31,224 nucleotides of DNA from positions 1-31,224 of the forward strand of contig DBMI01000116.1 in NCBI GenBank assembly GCA_002298165.1, written 5' to 3'. This DNA is from Desulfarculales bacterium UBA702 (GTDB lineage Bacteria; Desulfobacterota; Syntrophobacteria; Syntrophobacterales; Syntrophobacteraceae). The position numbers and the translations under genes are program-made. How positions within the stretch are numbered: position 1 is the stretch's first letter; every line of letters starts with the position of its first letter. This document shows positions 1 through 6,552 of this stretch, piece after piece. Under the pieces are notes generated by a model. That model was given only the letters and a program-made list of their open reading frames with translations. It did no database searches and was not told the origin of the DNA.

Positions 1-115
1 CCACCAAAACCAAAAATTTCTTGAGGAAACAAATTGCATCTTTTCATCCTGTTAAAATGAGTTGCTGACTCTTTAACAATTCAGGCAATACTTTGTCAAG
101 GGAAATCTCGGAACA

Positions 116-131
116 ATTCCGGTATCGGAAT
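116..131. repeat. Short hairpin downstream of the PLD-VTT gene
   Basis: A perfect 6-bp inverted repeat (ATTCCG, 4-nt loop, CGGAAT) lies about 30 nt past the stop of the PLD-VTT gene. There is no U-run on either side, so it is at best a weak 3'-end hairpin. Nothing else is visible in bases 1-161. Confidence 0.3.
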
Positions 132-161
132 GTAATCAGAAAAGACAGTCTGCAAGATTTC

Positions 162-2354
162 CTATTTCTTTAAGGCACCGGCCCGGTCGTTGTTTTTTCC
201 ACGCTTTTCGAGCCACCTCCTCACAAGAATATTTGCGGAAACAAACAGGGTTATCAGCCCGGCTAATACCAGGAAATTTTCTACTTTAGGATGGCGGATA
301 GCTTCCCCGAGTCGTCCTCCTAGCAGGGTTATTGCGATGAGCCCCGGAAGGAGTCCAACCGCGGTGCCTATTAAGAAATCCGTAAATTTTATGTGCGATA
401 CGCCCGCCACGAAATTTACGAAGCTGAAAGGGGCTATCGGGACTAAGCGGATCATGGTAATCGTAAAAATTCCCTGCTTTGCGAGCCTGCGGCTGAGCCG
501 GTTGAGACGGCGGCCGCCGAATCTACTGATTGCGTTGCGCCCGAGTAAGCGGCCGGCCCAGTAAAGTGTTGCCGCACTCGAGAGTGTCCCGGCAAGCGCG
601 TAAATAAACGCCGTGAATGGCTCGAATGTAATGGCTGTGGCAACTATGAGCAGTGTTACCGGAAAATGTATCAGGCCGCCAATTATGAAAGCCGCCAGAA
701 CGATCAGCGGCGCAGTCCTCCGATTTGCAATGAAAGAGGTATAGTAGAGAAGCAGGTCGAGACTCACCCAGTGCCTCAGAGGGGTCCATGTCCATGCCGC
801 GGCAAGCCCAAGAAGCACCATCAGGGTTAAAACACCCCAGATCGCGTGGCGTACACCCGAGCGTTTCAAACCATCGGGGACGAATTGATCAATCAATTCG
901 GCTGGTGGAGCGGGACATTCCGGGTCGATCAGGGAAGTATCGTATAGATAACTGTCCAATATTTCCTGCACTCCTTCGCCGTCCAACGCATCGAGTGAAC
1001 GGTCCCCGCCCCTCAAAAGTTGAATAGCGGCCGTAATCGATCCTTTTTCGCTTACAAGCTCAAAAACAGCCTCTCCCGGCACTCCCAGGTGCTCGCCGAT
1101 GAGTCTTGCCCGGAATCTTCCTATAGCCGCCTTAAGGTCTTCACGGCCTTGGGCCTCAATCGACAGGTCACATTCGGTATCAAAGCCCATTGACCGATTA
1201 CTCAGGTTGGAGGATCCGATTCTAAGGAAATCATCATCAACTATCGTTACCTTCGAGTGCACATTTAAGTAATGATTCCCCGGCAGTTTCGGGTAGTAGA
1301 TTCGAAGGCGGCCGTAAACGTCCTCGGAGTTCAGCTTTTGCAAGATGCGCTGTCTCAGGGCGTCCATCGTACCCTCTTCCAGCCACCCCGAGCTTTTCCG
1401 GGGAAGAACTATTACGATTTCGGGACAATCAGTCTCGCGCAGCCGATCGGAGAGCGCCTGGCAGATAACAGAAGAGGTCAGATATTGGTGTTCGAGATAA
1501 ATGCTGTTGCGAGCAGCACGAATCGAGTCCCTGTACAGGATCTCGACTTCCCGTACCTCAGGGCTGTCTTTTAGAAATGGCTCTGTGCGCGAAATACCAA
1601 CCCGTACATTCTCCATATCGGGCGCCAACCCTGTTGGCCATGCATCTGGATAATATTCACCCGTGGGACTAATCCTGTCGCCGGTCGCCCTTAACCATCT
1701 CTGCCTTGCAAGATCCCCGAGGGCCGCGGCGGCCTCGGAGTCCACCGCCATCTGTATATCGTGGAAAGGCGAAAAACGAGTACATCCGGAATCACTTCGC
1801 CTCGGTTCGTTATCCGCGTGTTCCGGGTTGTCCCACCGGCATTTCGTAAGGTCGATACCTCCCGCAAAGGCAACGGAATCATCTATTACAACGATCTTCT
1901 GGTGATGTGAGGCCCCCATCGGGTGCTTGCTGTCCATTCTGAAGTTGAGGCGACGGTGGGTGCGCCACCCAAGCTTGAAAACAGGCAGCAGTTCGCGCTC
2001 AAGAGCATAAATCATCGAAAAGTCCCAGACCAGCACATGAGCTTTCAGGCCCGGCTTTCTTGATACTGCCCAGTTCAGAAATTCCCCCAGTCGGTCAGGA
2101 AAGGGATGGGTTCCATTGTCGCGGAACAGGCGTACCCTGCTATCAATGTCCCACCCTATGATCAGAATGGACTTGCGGGCATTCAAGACAGCCTCCGCAA
2201 AGGCTGAAAAATAAGATTCGGTATCAACAAGAAAGGTCACCCGCTTCGCGGATGCCACACCCAGGCAATTGCGGCCCTCATGAAGAATTCTGAAATTCGC
2301 TTCCGATTTGAGGCTACCGGCCAAATCTTTCTCAAGTGATTTAAACAGCTCCAT
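162..2354 (-). CDS. Phospholipase D-like / VTT (DedA-type) membrane fusion protein
   Basis: This 730-residue protein joins two modules. Residues about 40-425 form a phospholipase D superfamily domain with both HKD motifs: H151-x-K153-x4-D158 and H366-x-K368-x4-D373, the second followed by a GSSNLSNRS stretch. Residues about 505-710 hold several hydrophobic segments and resemble the VTT/SNARE-associated (DedA, TVP38) family, including an RLVPIAPFSFVNFVAG stretch near 637-651. PLD enzymes hydrolyse or transfer phosphodiester bonds, usually of phospholipids. VTT proteins are membrane proteins, some with reported lipid-scrambling activity, so a membrane-lipid role at the inner membrane is inferred; the substrate is unknown. 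The ATG at 2354 has no obvious Shine-Dalgarno sequence, but no better start is visible because the PLD domain begins soon after it. It is divergent from dus. The family call is firm and the exact function is not. Confidence 0.9.
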   Translation of the reverse strand: MELFKSLEKDLAGSLKSEANFRILHEGRNCLGVASAKRVTFLVDTESYFSAFAEAVLNARKSILIIGWDIDSRVRLFRDNGTHPFPDRLGEFLNWAVSRKPGLKAHVLVWDFSMIYALERELLPVFKLGWRTHRRLNFRMDSKHPMGASHHQKIVVIDDSVAFAGGIDLTKCRWDNPEHADNEPRRSDSGCTRFSPFHDIQMAVDSEAAAALGDLARQRWLRATGDRISPTGEYYPDAWPTGLAPDMENVRVGISRTEPFLKDSPEVREVEILYRDSIRAARNSIYLEHQYLTSSVICQALSDRLRETDCPEIVIVLPRKSSGWLEEGTMDALRQRILQKLNSEDVYGRLRIYYPKLPGNHYLNVHSKVTIVDDDFLRIGSSNLSNRSMGFDTECDLSIEAQGREDLKAAIGRFRARLIGEHLGVPGEAVFELVSEKGSITAAIQLLRGGDRSLDALDGEGVQEILDSYLYDTSLIDPECPAPPAELIDQFVPDGLKRSGVRHAIWGVLTLMVLLGLAAAWTWTPLRHWVSLDLLLYYTSFIANRRTAPLIVLAAFIIGGLIHFPVTLLIVATAITFEPFTAFIYALAGTLSSAATLYWAGRLLGRNAISRFGGRRLNRLSRRLAKQGIFTITMIRLVPIAPFSFVNFVAGVSHIKFTDFLIGTAVGLLPGLIAITLLGGRLGEAIRHPKVENFLVLAGLITLFVSANILVRRWLEKRGKNNDRAGALKK

Positions 2355-2392
2355 AATGACGAGTTAAGCACATTCGTTGTCGGCTTCAAGTC

Positions 2393-2518
2393 GGTTGCCG
2401 GTTGCAGGTTGCAGGTTGCGAATTAACAATTGCCAGCGTATAAACACAGGCTTGAAAAAAGATAAGCAAAATAGGTAACCCGAAACTCGTGACCCGAAAC
2501 TCGCAACTCGCGACTGGC
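2393..2518. repeat. Heptanucleotide repeats in opposite orientation (locus A)
   Basis: Four in-phase heptamers, GGTTGCC, GGTTGCA, GGTTGCA, GGTTGCG, occupy 2393-2420. Six more in-phase heptamers, AACCCGA, AACTCGT, GACCCGA, AACTCGC, AACTCGC, GACTGGC, occupy 2477-2518. The reverse complement of the right array (GTTGCGA-like) resembles the left array (GTTGCAG), so the two form an imperfect inverted pair around a 56-bp centre. They fill most of the intergenic gap between the PLD-VTT gene and dus. Confidence 0.75.
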
Positions 2519-2539
2519 GTCCGGCACGCAACCGGCATA

Positions 2540-2566
2540 TTGCCTATTACTTCAGCGTGTTATACT
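2540..2566 (+). promoter_or_regulatory. Candidate sigma-70-type promoter of dus
   Basis: The -10 box TATACT at 2561-2566 matches consensus at five of six positions. A -35-like TTGCCT at 2540-2545 is separated by a short 15-bp spacer. The -10 box ends only 5 nt before the ATG at 2572, so transcription would begin at or beside the start codon. Confidence 0.45.
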
Positions 2567-2571
2567 GAATT

Positions 2572-3525
2572 ATGATCAACTTCTGGGAAAAACTCGAAAG
2601 ACCCATTTTTGCCCTGGCTCCCCTTTCTGGTGTGACCGACAGTGCCTTTCGCCGTATTTGCAGGGAATTCGGTGCCGACGTGGTCTACAGCGAACTGGCG
2701 AGTACGACCGCGCTCGCCCATAATCCGAGGCTTACGCTCGCAATGCTGCGATTCGATGAATCCGAGCGCCCCTATGTAGTCCAGCTTTTCGGAAGTAACC
2801 CGGAGTATTTCGCCAAATCCGCCAAACTGGTAACCGAAGTTCTGCAGCCCGATGGAATCGATATCAATTTCGGATGCCCTGTTGCGAAAGTAATAAGGCA
2901 GGGCGCCGGCGCCGCACTCATGGCAAACCTTCCACAGGCGAGGGAAGTAATAAGCGCTGTTATCGACAATACCCACCTTCCTGTCTCTATCAAAACACGT
3001 ATTAAGGCAAAAGACGTTGAAATCGCTGATTTTTTGGAATACATGACCGACCTCGACATAAAAGCCCTGATGCTGCACGGCCGGACACTGACCCAGCGGT
3101 TTTCCGGCCCAAACGATTTCAAAGGGACACGGGAAGCACGGCGGCACTTCCCAGGGGTTTTCCTCGCCAACGGCGGTGCAAACAACGCTGCCAATGGAAT
3201 CGAATTGCTTCAGCAAACCGGCGCGGACGGCGTGGGAGTTGGGCGTGGAGCACTGGGAAGGCCCTGGATATTCCGGGAAATGAAGGCTTTATTGAATGGC
3301 GGCCGCAAAGGGCCGATAGCGGCAACTGACATATTCAGGGTTGCACTGAGACACGCAAAAATGGCCGAAGAACTGAAAGGCCGCCGTGGAATACTCGAGA
3401 TGCGAAAACACCTGTGCTGGTATATACAAAGCATCCCTGACGCAGGCAAGATCAGGCAGAAACTGGCGGGTGTAAATAATTTAGAGAATATCCAGGAAAT
3501 TCTCGACTCAATAGAGCTGCCTTGA
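2572..3525 (+). CDS. dus: tRNA-dihydrouridine synthase (DusB-like)
   Basis: This 317-residue FMN enzyme reduces specific uridines in tRNA to dihydrouridine using NAD(P)H. The N-terminal TIM barrel starts with the flavin-binding APLSGVTD motif (residues 16-23). The catalytic cysteine is C102 in DINFGCPVAKV, followed by the QGAGAALM segment. Further family motifs are SIKTRIK near 148, HGRT near 169, and GVGVGRGALGRPWIF near 225 for phosphate binding. Length is normal for the family. No Shine-Dalgarno sequence precedes the ATG, and the proposed -10 box ends 5 nt upstream, which suggests a leaderless message. The start is fixed by alignment of the flavin motif. The gene is convergent with porB. 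Which Dus subfamily it belongs to is less certain than the family. Confidence 0.93.
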   Translation: MINFWEKLERPIFALAPLSGVTDSAFRRICREFGADVVYSELASTTALAHNPRLTLAMLRFDESERPYVVQLFGSNPEYFAKSAKLVTEVLQPDGIDINFGCPVAKVIRQGAGAALMANLPQAREVISAVIDNTHLPVSIKTRIKAKDVEIADFLEYMTDLDIKALMLHGRTLTQRFSGPNDFKGTREARRHFPGVFLANGGANNAANGIELLQQTGADGVGVGRGALGRPWIFREMKALLNGGRKGPIAATDIFRVALRHAKMAEELKGRRGILEMRKHLCWYIQSIPDAGKIRQKLAGVNNLENIQEILDSIELP

Positions 3526-3563
3526 TCCGCGGCATGCAGCGCTCCCCTGGTGACGAGTAAAGC

Positions 3564-3598
3564 AAAAAAGGCAGGCACAAAAGCCCGTGCCCACCTTT
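3564..3598 (-). terminator. Rho-independent terminator of the por operon
   Basis: Read on the minus strand, an 11-bp stem (plus positions 68-78 paired with 87-97 of the 3500 block, two pairs being G-U) with an 8-nt loop is followed by six U residues (the A-run at plus 3564-3569). It sits about 30 nt after the porB stop. Confidence 0.7.
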
Positions 3599-3627
3599 CA
3601 ATTTTCAGATCAACCTTTCCGTAACTG

Positions 3628-4533
3628 CTAAAATCCAGCCCTCTTCAAAATAGCTTCCCACTTGGCATCTACGCTGCTCTGATAGGAGGCAATCTGTTCG
3701 GGGGTCATTTTTTTAAATCGGCCCTGAAGGGCGATATAGTCGTTGACCGGCTTCTTTTTGCCGGTTTTGGCGATGTTGAGGCTCTTTCCCGTCAGACGGA
3801 ATTCCCCATTTTCGATTTCATATAGTACGAACACGCACGACTCGACCATCATGCGACCTATTTTTACTGTATCTTTGGTCGGATACCACCAGCCAGTCGG
3901 GCACGGTGCGGAAAGGTGAAAGAACCTCGTTCCCCTGATCTCTTTCGCTTTTTCGAACTTCTCGTAAACATCGGCCGGATAGGAAGAGGAGACCGTTGCC
4001 AGGTAAGGCATGTGGTGGGCCTCCATTATCTGCATGAAGTCCTTTTTCGGCTGCTGCTTGGGAAGAACCGGAGTTGTGGTGGTCAATGCACCCTCGGGTG
4101 TTGCACTCGATCTCTGTACGCCTGTATTCATGTAGGCTTCATTGTCGTAGCACACATAGATGAAGTCCGTTGCGCGCTCGGCCGCCCCGCTAAGCGACTG
4201 GATGCCCATGTCGAAGGTCCCACCGTCTCCTGCCATTGCAAGTACCGTCCAATCATCGCGCCCGGTCGCCTTAAGGCCCGCCACCAGTCCAGTTGCCGTA
4301 GAGGCGGCGCTGGCAAACGTAGTGTTCACGGTGTTCGCGGAAATTGGGGTCTTGGGGTAAATCCCGTGCAAGATTGTCACGCAGCACGCTGGAACTGATA
4401 TTATAGTCTTCTGCCCAAGCGCTTTGAGAATAAAGCGGTAGGCGATCGGCACGCCGCATCCGGCGCAGGTTCGGGTACCGGGAAGAATTCTTTCCGCTTC
4501 GGGATACTGGAGAATCGCTGGTTGCACTGACAT
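3628..4533 (-). CDS. porB: 2-oxoacid (pyruvate):ferredoxin oxidoreductase, beta subunit
   Basis: This 301-residue subunit binds thiamine diphosphate (TPP) and a [4Fe-4S] cluster and decarboxylates a 2-oxoacid, passing electrons to ferredoxin. Visible features are the C23-x2-C26 pair in the TCAGCG motif, further likely cluster cysteines at C50/C51 and C211, and the TPP/Mg motif starting at GDGG (102-105) and ending with N131 in NEAYMNTG. Length is typical of stand-alone beta subunits. It lies 23 nt downstream of porA and is followed by a terminator, so the two form an operon. Pyruvate is the likeliest substrate, but related enzymes for phenylglyoxylate or branched-chain oxoacids share these motifs and cannot be excluded. 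Confidence 0.9.
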   Translation of the reverse strand: MSVQPAILQYPEAERILPGTRTCAGCGVPIAYRFILKALGQKTIISVPACCVTILHGIYPKTPISANTVNTTFASAASTATGLVAGLKATGRDDWTVLAMAGDGGTFDMGIQSLSGAAERATDFIYVCYDNEAYMNTGVQRSSATPEGALTTTTPVLPKQQPKKDFMQIMEAHHMPYLATVSSSYPADVYEKFEKAKEIRGTRFFHLSAPCPTGWWYPTKDTVKIGRMMVESCVFVLYEIENGEFRLTGKSLNIAKTGKKKPVNDYIALQGRFKKMTPEQIASYQSSVDAKWEAILKRAGF

Positions 4534-4556
4534 TGCTATTCTTTCCTATGATGAAT

Positions 4557-5765
4557 TTAAATGCCGTAGCCGATCCAGGTCGGCACTCCGCCAGGCTTGC
4601 CTGCTTTTGCCGCGGCAATTGTCTCACGAGCCGTGTTGAGCAGATCGCCCGAAGGCACGTCTTTGCCGCCAAGCCCGAATATAAAATTCGAAAGAGCTGG
4701 CCGGTTGCCTTTTTGCTCATAGAGCGCCGCCTTGAGTTCGGTCATAAGCGGCCCTTCGTACCCGTAGCTTATGGCCTTTTCAAGTACCGCGGCGACCTTG
4801 ATATCTTTAATCGCATCGGTAAGCGCTTCAGCAGGAAATGGCCTGTAGATGCGAACGCCTATCACGCCGGCCTTTATGCCTTCCTCACGAAGCATGTCGG
4901 CAATGTCGCTTGCTTCGCTGCCCAGAGACCCCATGGTGATGAACAGAAATTCCGCGTCTTCCGTGCGGTAACGATAGAGTGGGTCGGCGTAGGATCGCCC
5001 GAAAATCTCACCATAACGGGCGCCTGCTTCGGAAATGACCGGAAGCGCGCCTTCGAGTGATTGCTGAAGGCGGTATCGAAAACCCATGTATCCGGGCGAC
5101 AGCAGACCATTGGGATCGGGAATGGGGTCGCTCATTACCACCGGGTTGATGTTTACCGGAGCATCCGGGTCCAGCTTGTGATACGGCACATAAGGCGGAA
5201 GATACGAATCCACCTTCTCCTGGTCGGGAACGGTGACCGGCATCAGGGTGTGCGAGAGGCGAAAACCGTCGAAGCACACCATGCAGGGCACCAGGAGTTG
5301 CTCTGCCGCCTTGAATGCAACGATTACCATATCCAGGACTTCCTGGTTGTTCATGCAGTAGAACTGCATCCAGCCGGTGTCTCGCTGGGAAATCGTGTCC
5401 TGGGTATCGTTGAGAATGGTCCAGGGAGCGCCCATGCCGCGGTTGGTCACAGGCATCACTATGGGAAGCCGCGCACCTGCCGCCCAGTGGAGCTGTTCGT
5501 GCATATAGGCCAGCCCGTTGGCCGCTGTAGCCGTAAAGGACCTCGCACCCACTATCGATGCAGCCGTACAAACTGCCATTGCCGAGTGTTCGCTTTCAAC
5601 GCGGACAAATTCGGCTTTCAGCTCCCCTCTTTCAACGTAGTCGGAAAGAGTTTCCGGGATTTTTGACTGGGGCGTGATCGGATATGCGGCAACAACTTGA
5701 ACACGACAAAGTCTAGCCGCCTCGGCCGCCGCCTGCGCCCCGTTTATTATCAGATTACGTTCCAC
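4557..5765 (-). CDS. porA: 2-oxoacid (pyruvate):ferredoxin oxidoreductase, alpha subunit
   Basis: This 402-residue subunit supplies the pyrimidine-binding half of the TPP site. The AYPITPQSKIPE segment (27-38) and the ESEHSA segment near 57-62, which carries the TPP-activating glutamate, are diagnostic. A C-terminal domain typical of the family follows. The chain is too short to contain a fused gamma domain, which in two-subunit archaeal enzymes gives about 600 residues. The gamma subunit and the ferredoxin-like delta subunit must therefore come from elsewhere. The start is GTG at 5765, with GAAAGG 6-7 nt upstream. porA and porB are co-oriented with a 23-nt gap. The enzyme is cytosolic and oxygen-sensitive in known members. 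Confidence 0.9.
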   Translation of the reverse strand: MERNLIINGAQAAAEAARLCRVQVVAAYPITPQSKIPETLSDYVERGELKAEFVRVESEHSAMAVCTAASIVGARSFTATAANGLAYMHEQLHWAAGARLPIVMPVTNRGMGAPWTILNDTQDTISQRDTGWMQFYCMNNQEVLDMVIVAFKAAEQLLVPCMVCFDGFRLSHTLMPVTVPDQEKVDSYLPPYVPYHKLDPDAPVNINPVVMSDPIPDPNGLLSPGYMGFRYRLQQSLEGALPVISEAGARYGEIFGRSYADPLYRYRTEDAEFLFITMGSLGSEASDIADMLREEGIKAGVIGVRIYRPFPAEALTDAIKDIKVAAVLEKAISYGYEGPLMTELKAALYEQKGNRPALSNFIFGLGGKDVPSGDLLNTARETIAAAKAGKPGGVPTWIGYGI

Positions 5766-5782
5766 TGCTGCCCTTTCTTATA

Positions 5783-6007
5783 CGGATGACAGATGTCGGA
5801 GGACGGATTTCAGGGATGGAGTGCGAAAATCGAAAAAACAGGATACCCGCGTCCCTAACCCGCGTGTATCCCATAACGGATTGAGACCGGGTAAGTCAAT
5901 AAACTTTTGGGCAGAAAGGAGAAGGGGCGGAGGACGGGGCGTAGACGTTTGGACAGGGTCTTCCAACTTCGGTCTTAAGACCTCTGTCTTCCGTCTTCCG
6001 TCCTCCG
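5783..6007. repeat. Inverted heptanucleotide repeat arrays (locus B)
   Basis: The left array at 5783-5817 reads in register CGGATGA, CAGATGT, CGGAGGA, CGGATTT, CAGGGAT. The right array at 5959-6007 reads TCTTCCA, ACTTCGG, TCTTAAG, ACCTCTG, TCTTCCG, TCTTCCG, TCCTCCG. The two consensus units are reverse complements, and CGGAGGACGGA on the left matches TCCGTCCTCCG on the right exactly. The arrays bound a spacer of about 140 bp between the PxxKW gene and porA, which also holds a terminator. No protein-coding gene is visible here. Confidence 0.75.
5833..5871 (-). terminator. Rho-independent terminator after the PxxKW gene
   Basis: On the minus strand a 6-bp stem (GGATAC with GTATCC) stacks through one mismatch onto a 4-bp CGCG/CGCG stem with a 9-nt loop. 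It is followed by U-G and then six U residues (plus A-run 5833-5838). It lies between the PxxKW gene and porA, which argues against full co-transcription of the two. Confidence 0.6.
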
Positions 6008-6019
6008 TATCGAGACCAG

Positions 6020-6301
6020 CTATTTCTTCTTATTATTTCTTTTGGAAGCTTTGAGAGGATTGACCTTCTGCTCGGCTTTCGCCTCCACTTTCGCATGGGT
6101 TGCGAAATTACAGGCGCTGGTTCTCCATTTAATTGAGGGGTTGGGGAAGCTGCTGCAAAACTTTCCGGCAGGGAATTCAATGCTGCGCTGGCAACCTTCG
6201 CACTGTTCCACTACGGTATGGCAGGATCCGCCATTATACCCGCAGCCCGACTTGGTCATGAAGGCGCATTCCGATCCCGCCTTCATCGTTGAACAAACCA
6301 T
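6020..6301 (-). CDS. PxxKW-family cysteine-rich small protein
   Basis: This 93-residue protein has eight cysteines (3, 12, 20, 27, 34, 37, 49, 64), a P55-S-I-K58-W59 motif and a lysine-rich tail. The pattern matches a small cysteine-rich family, named after its PxxKW motif, that I recall from Deltaproteobacteria; its function is unknown. The cysteine spacing suggests metal or Fe-S cluster binding, but that is inference. The open frame extends to 6451, but the ATG at 6301 is preceded by an excellent GGAGGTGATT ribosome site, and the longer version would begin upstream of the proposed promoter. No signal peptide is seen, so a cytosolic location is likely. It lies upstream of porA on the same strand, with a terminator between them. 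Confidence 0.75.
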   Translation of the reverse strand: MVCSTMKAGSECAFMTKSGCGYNGGSCHTVVEQCEGCQRSIEFPAGKFCSSFPNPSIKWRTSACNFATHAKVEAKAEQKVNPLKASKRNNKKK

Positions 6302-6362
6302 TGTAATCACCTCCAGTCCGGTTATCATTTTAATTTTCTCCTCCACGGAGAAAGCGAACCGA

Positions 6363-6390
6363 ATAATAACCGGGATTTCCCTGCTGTCAA
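6363..6390 (-). promoter_or_regulatory. Sigma-70-type promoter of the PxxKW gene, with internal dyad
   Basis: On the minus strand, a perfect -35 box TTGACA (plus 6385-6390), a 16-bp spacer and the -10 box TATTAT (plus 6363-6368) give an expected leader of roughly 55 nt. The spacer contains the dyad GGGA-AA-TCCC, a possible operator. Confidence 0.65.
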
Positions 6391-6440
6391 GCGTATTCAG
6401 GTTATTTAGCTTCTCTTGAATAATTTTTTTTATTTGGATA

Positions 6441-6470
6441 TTGGACACCATGTGGCCGATTAATTAAAAT
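6441..6470 (+). promoter_or_regulatory. Candidate sigma-70-type promoter of pilB
   Basis: TTGGAC (6441-6446), an 18-bp spacer and TAAAAT (6465-6470) would start transcription about 75 nt before the pilB start codon. It is divergent from the PxxKW promoter. Confidence 0.4.
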
Positions 6471-6552
6471 GATGCCGCATTCTCTGCTTTGAGAAAACGG
6501 TGATCTATATCCCGATAAGGGAACTCCCGCGAAGTGTTCTGGAAAGGTAGTT

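Noticed and set aside
2560..3216. Long minus-strand open frame (218 codons) opposite dus
   Set aside because: It is antisense to a clear Dus protein with all motifs intact and has no ribosome site or family resemblance; it is a shadow frame.
5061..5666. 201-codon plus-strand open frame opposite porA
   Set aside because: It lies wholly within porA, whose motifs are intact, and shows no recognisable domain.
6302..6451. N-terminal extension of the PxxKW protein
   Set aside because: It would start upstream of the proposed promoter, whereas the ATG at 6301 has an ideal ribosome site.
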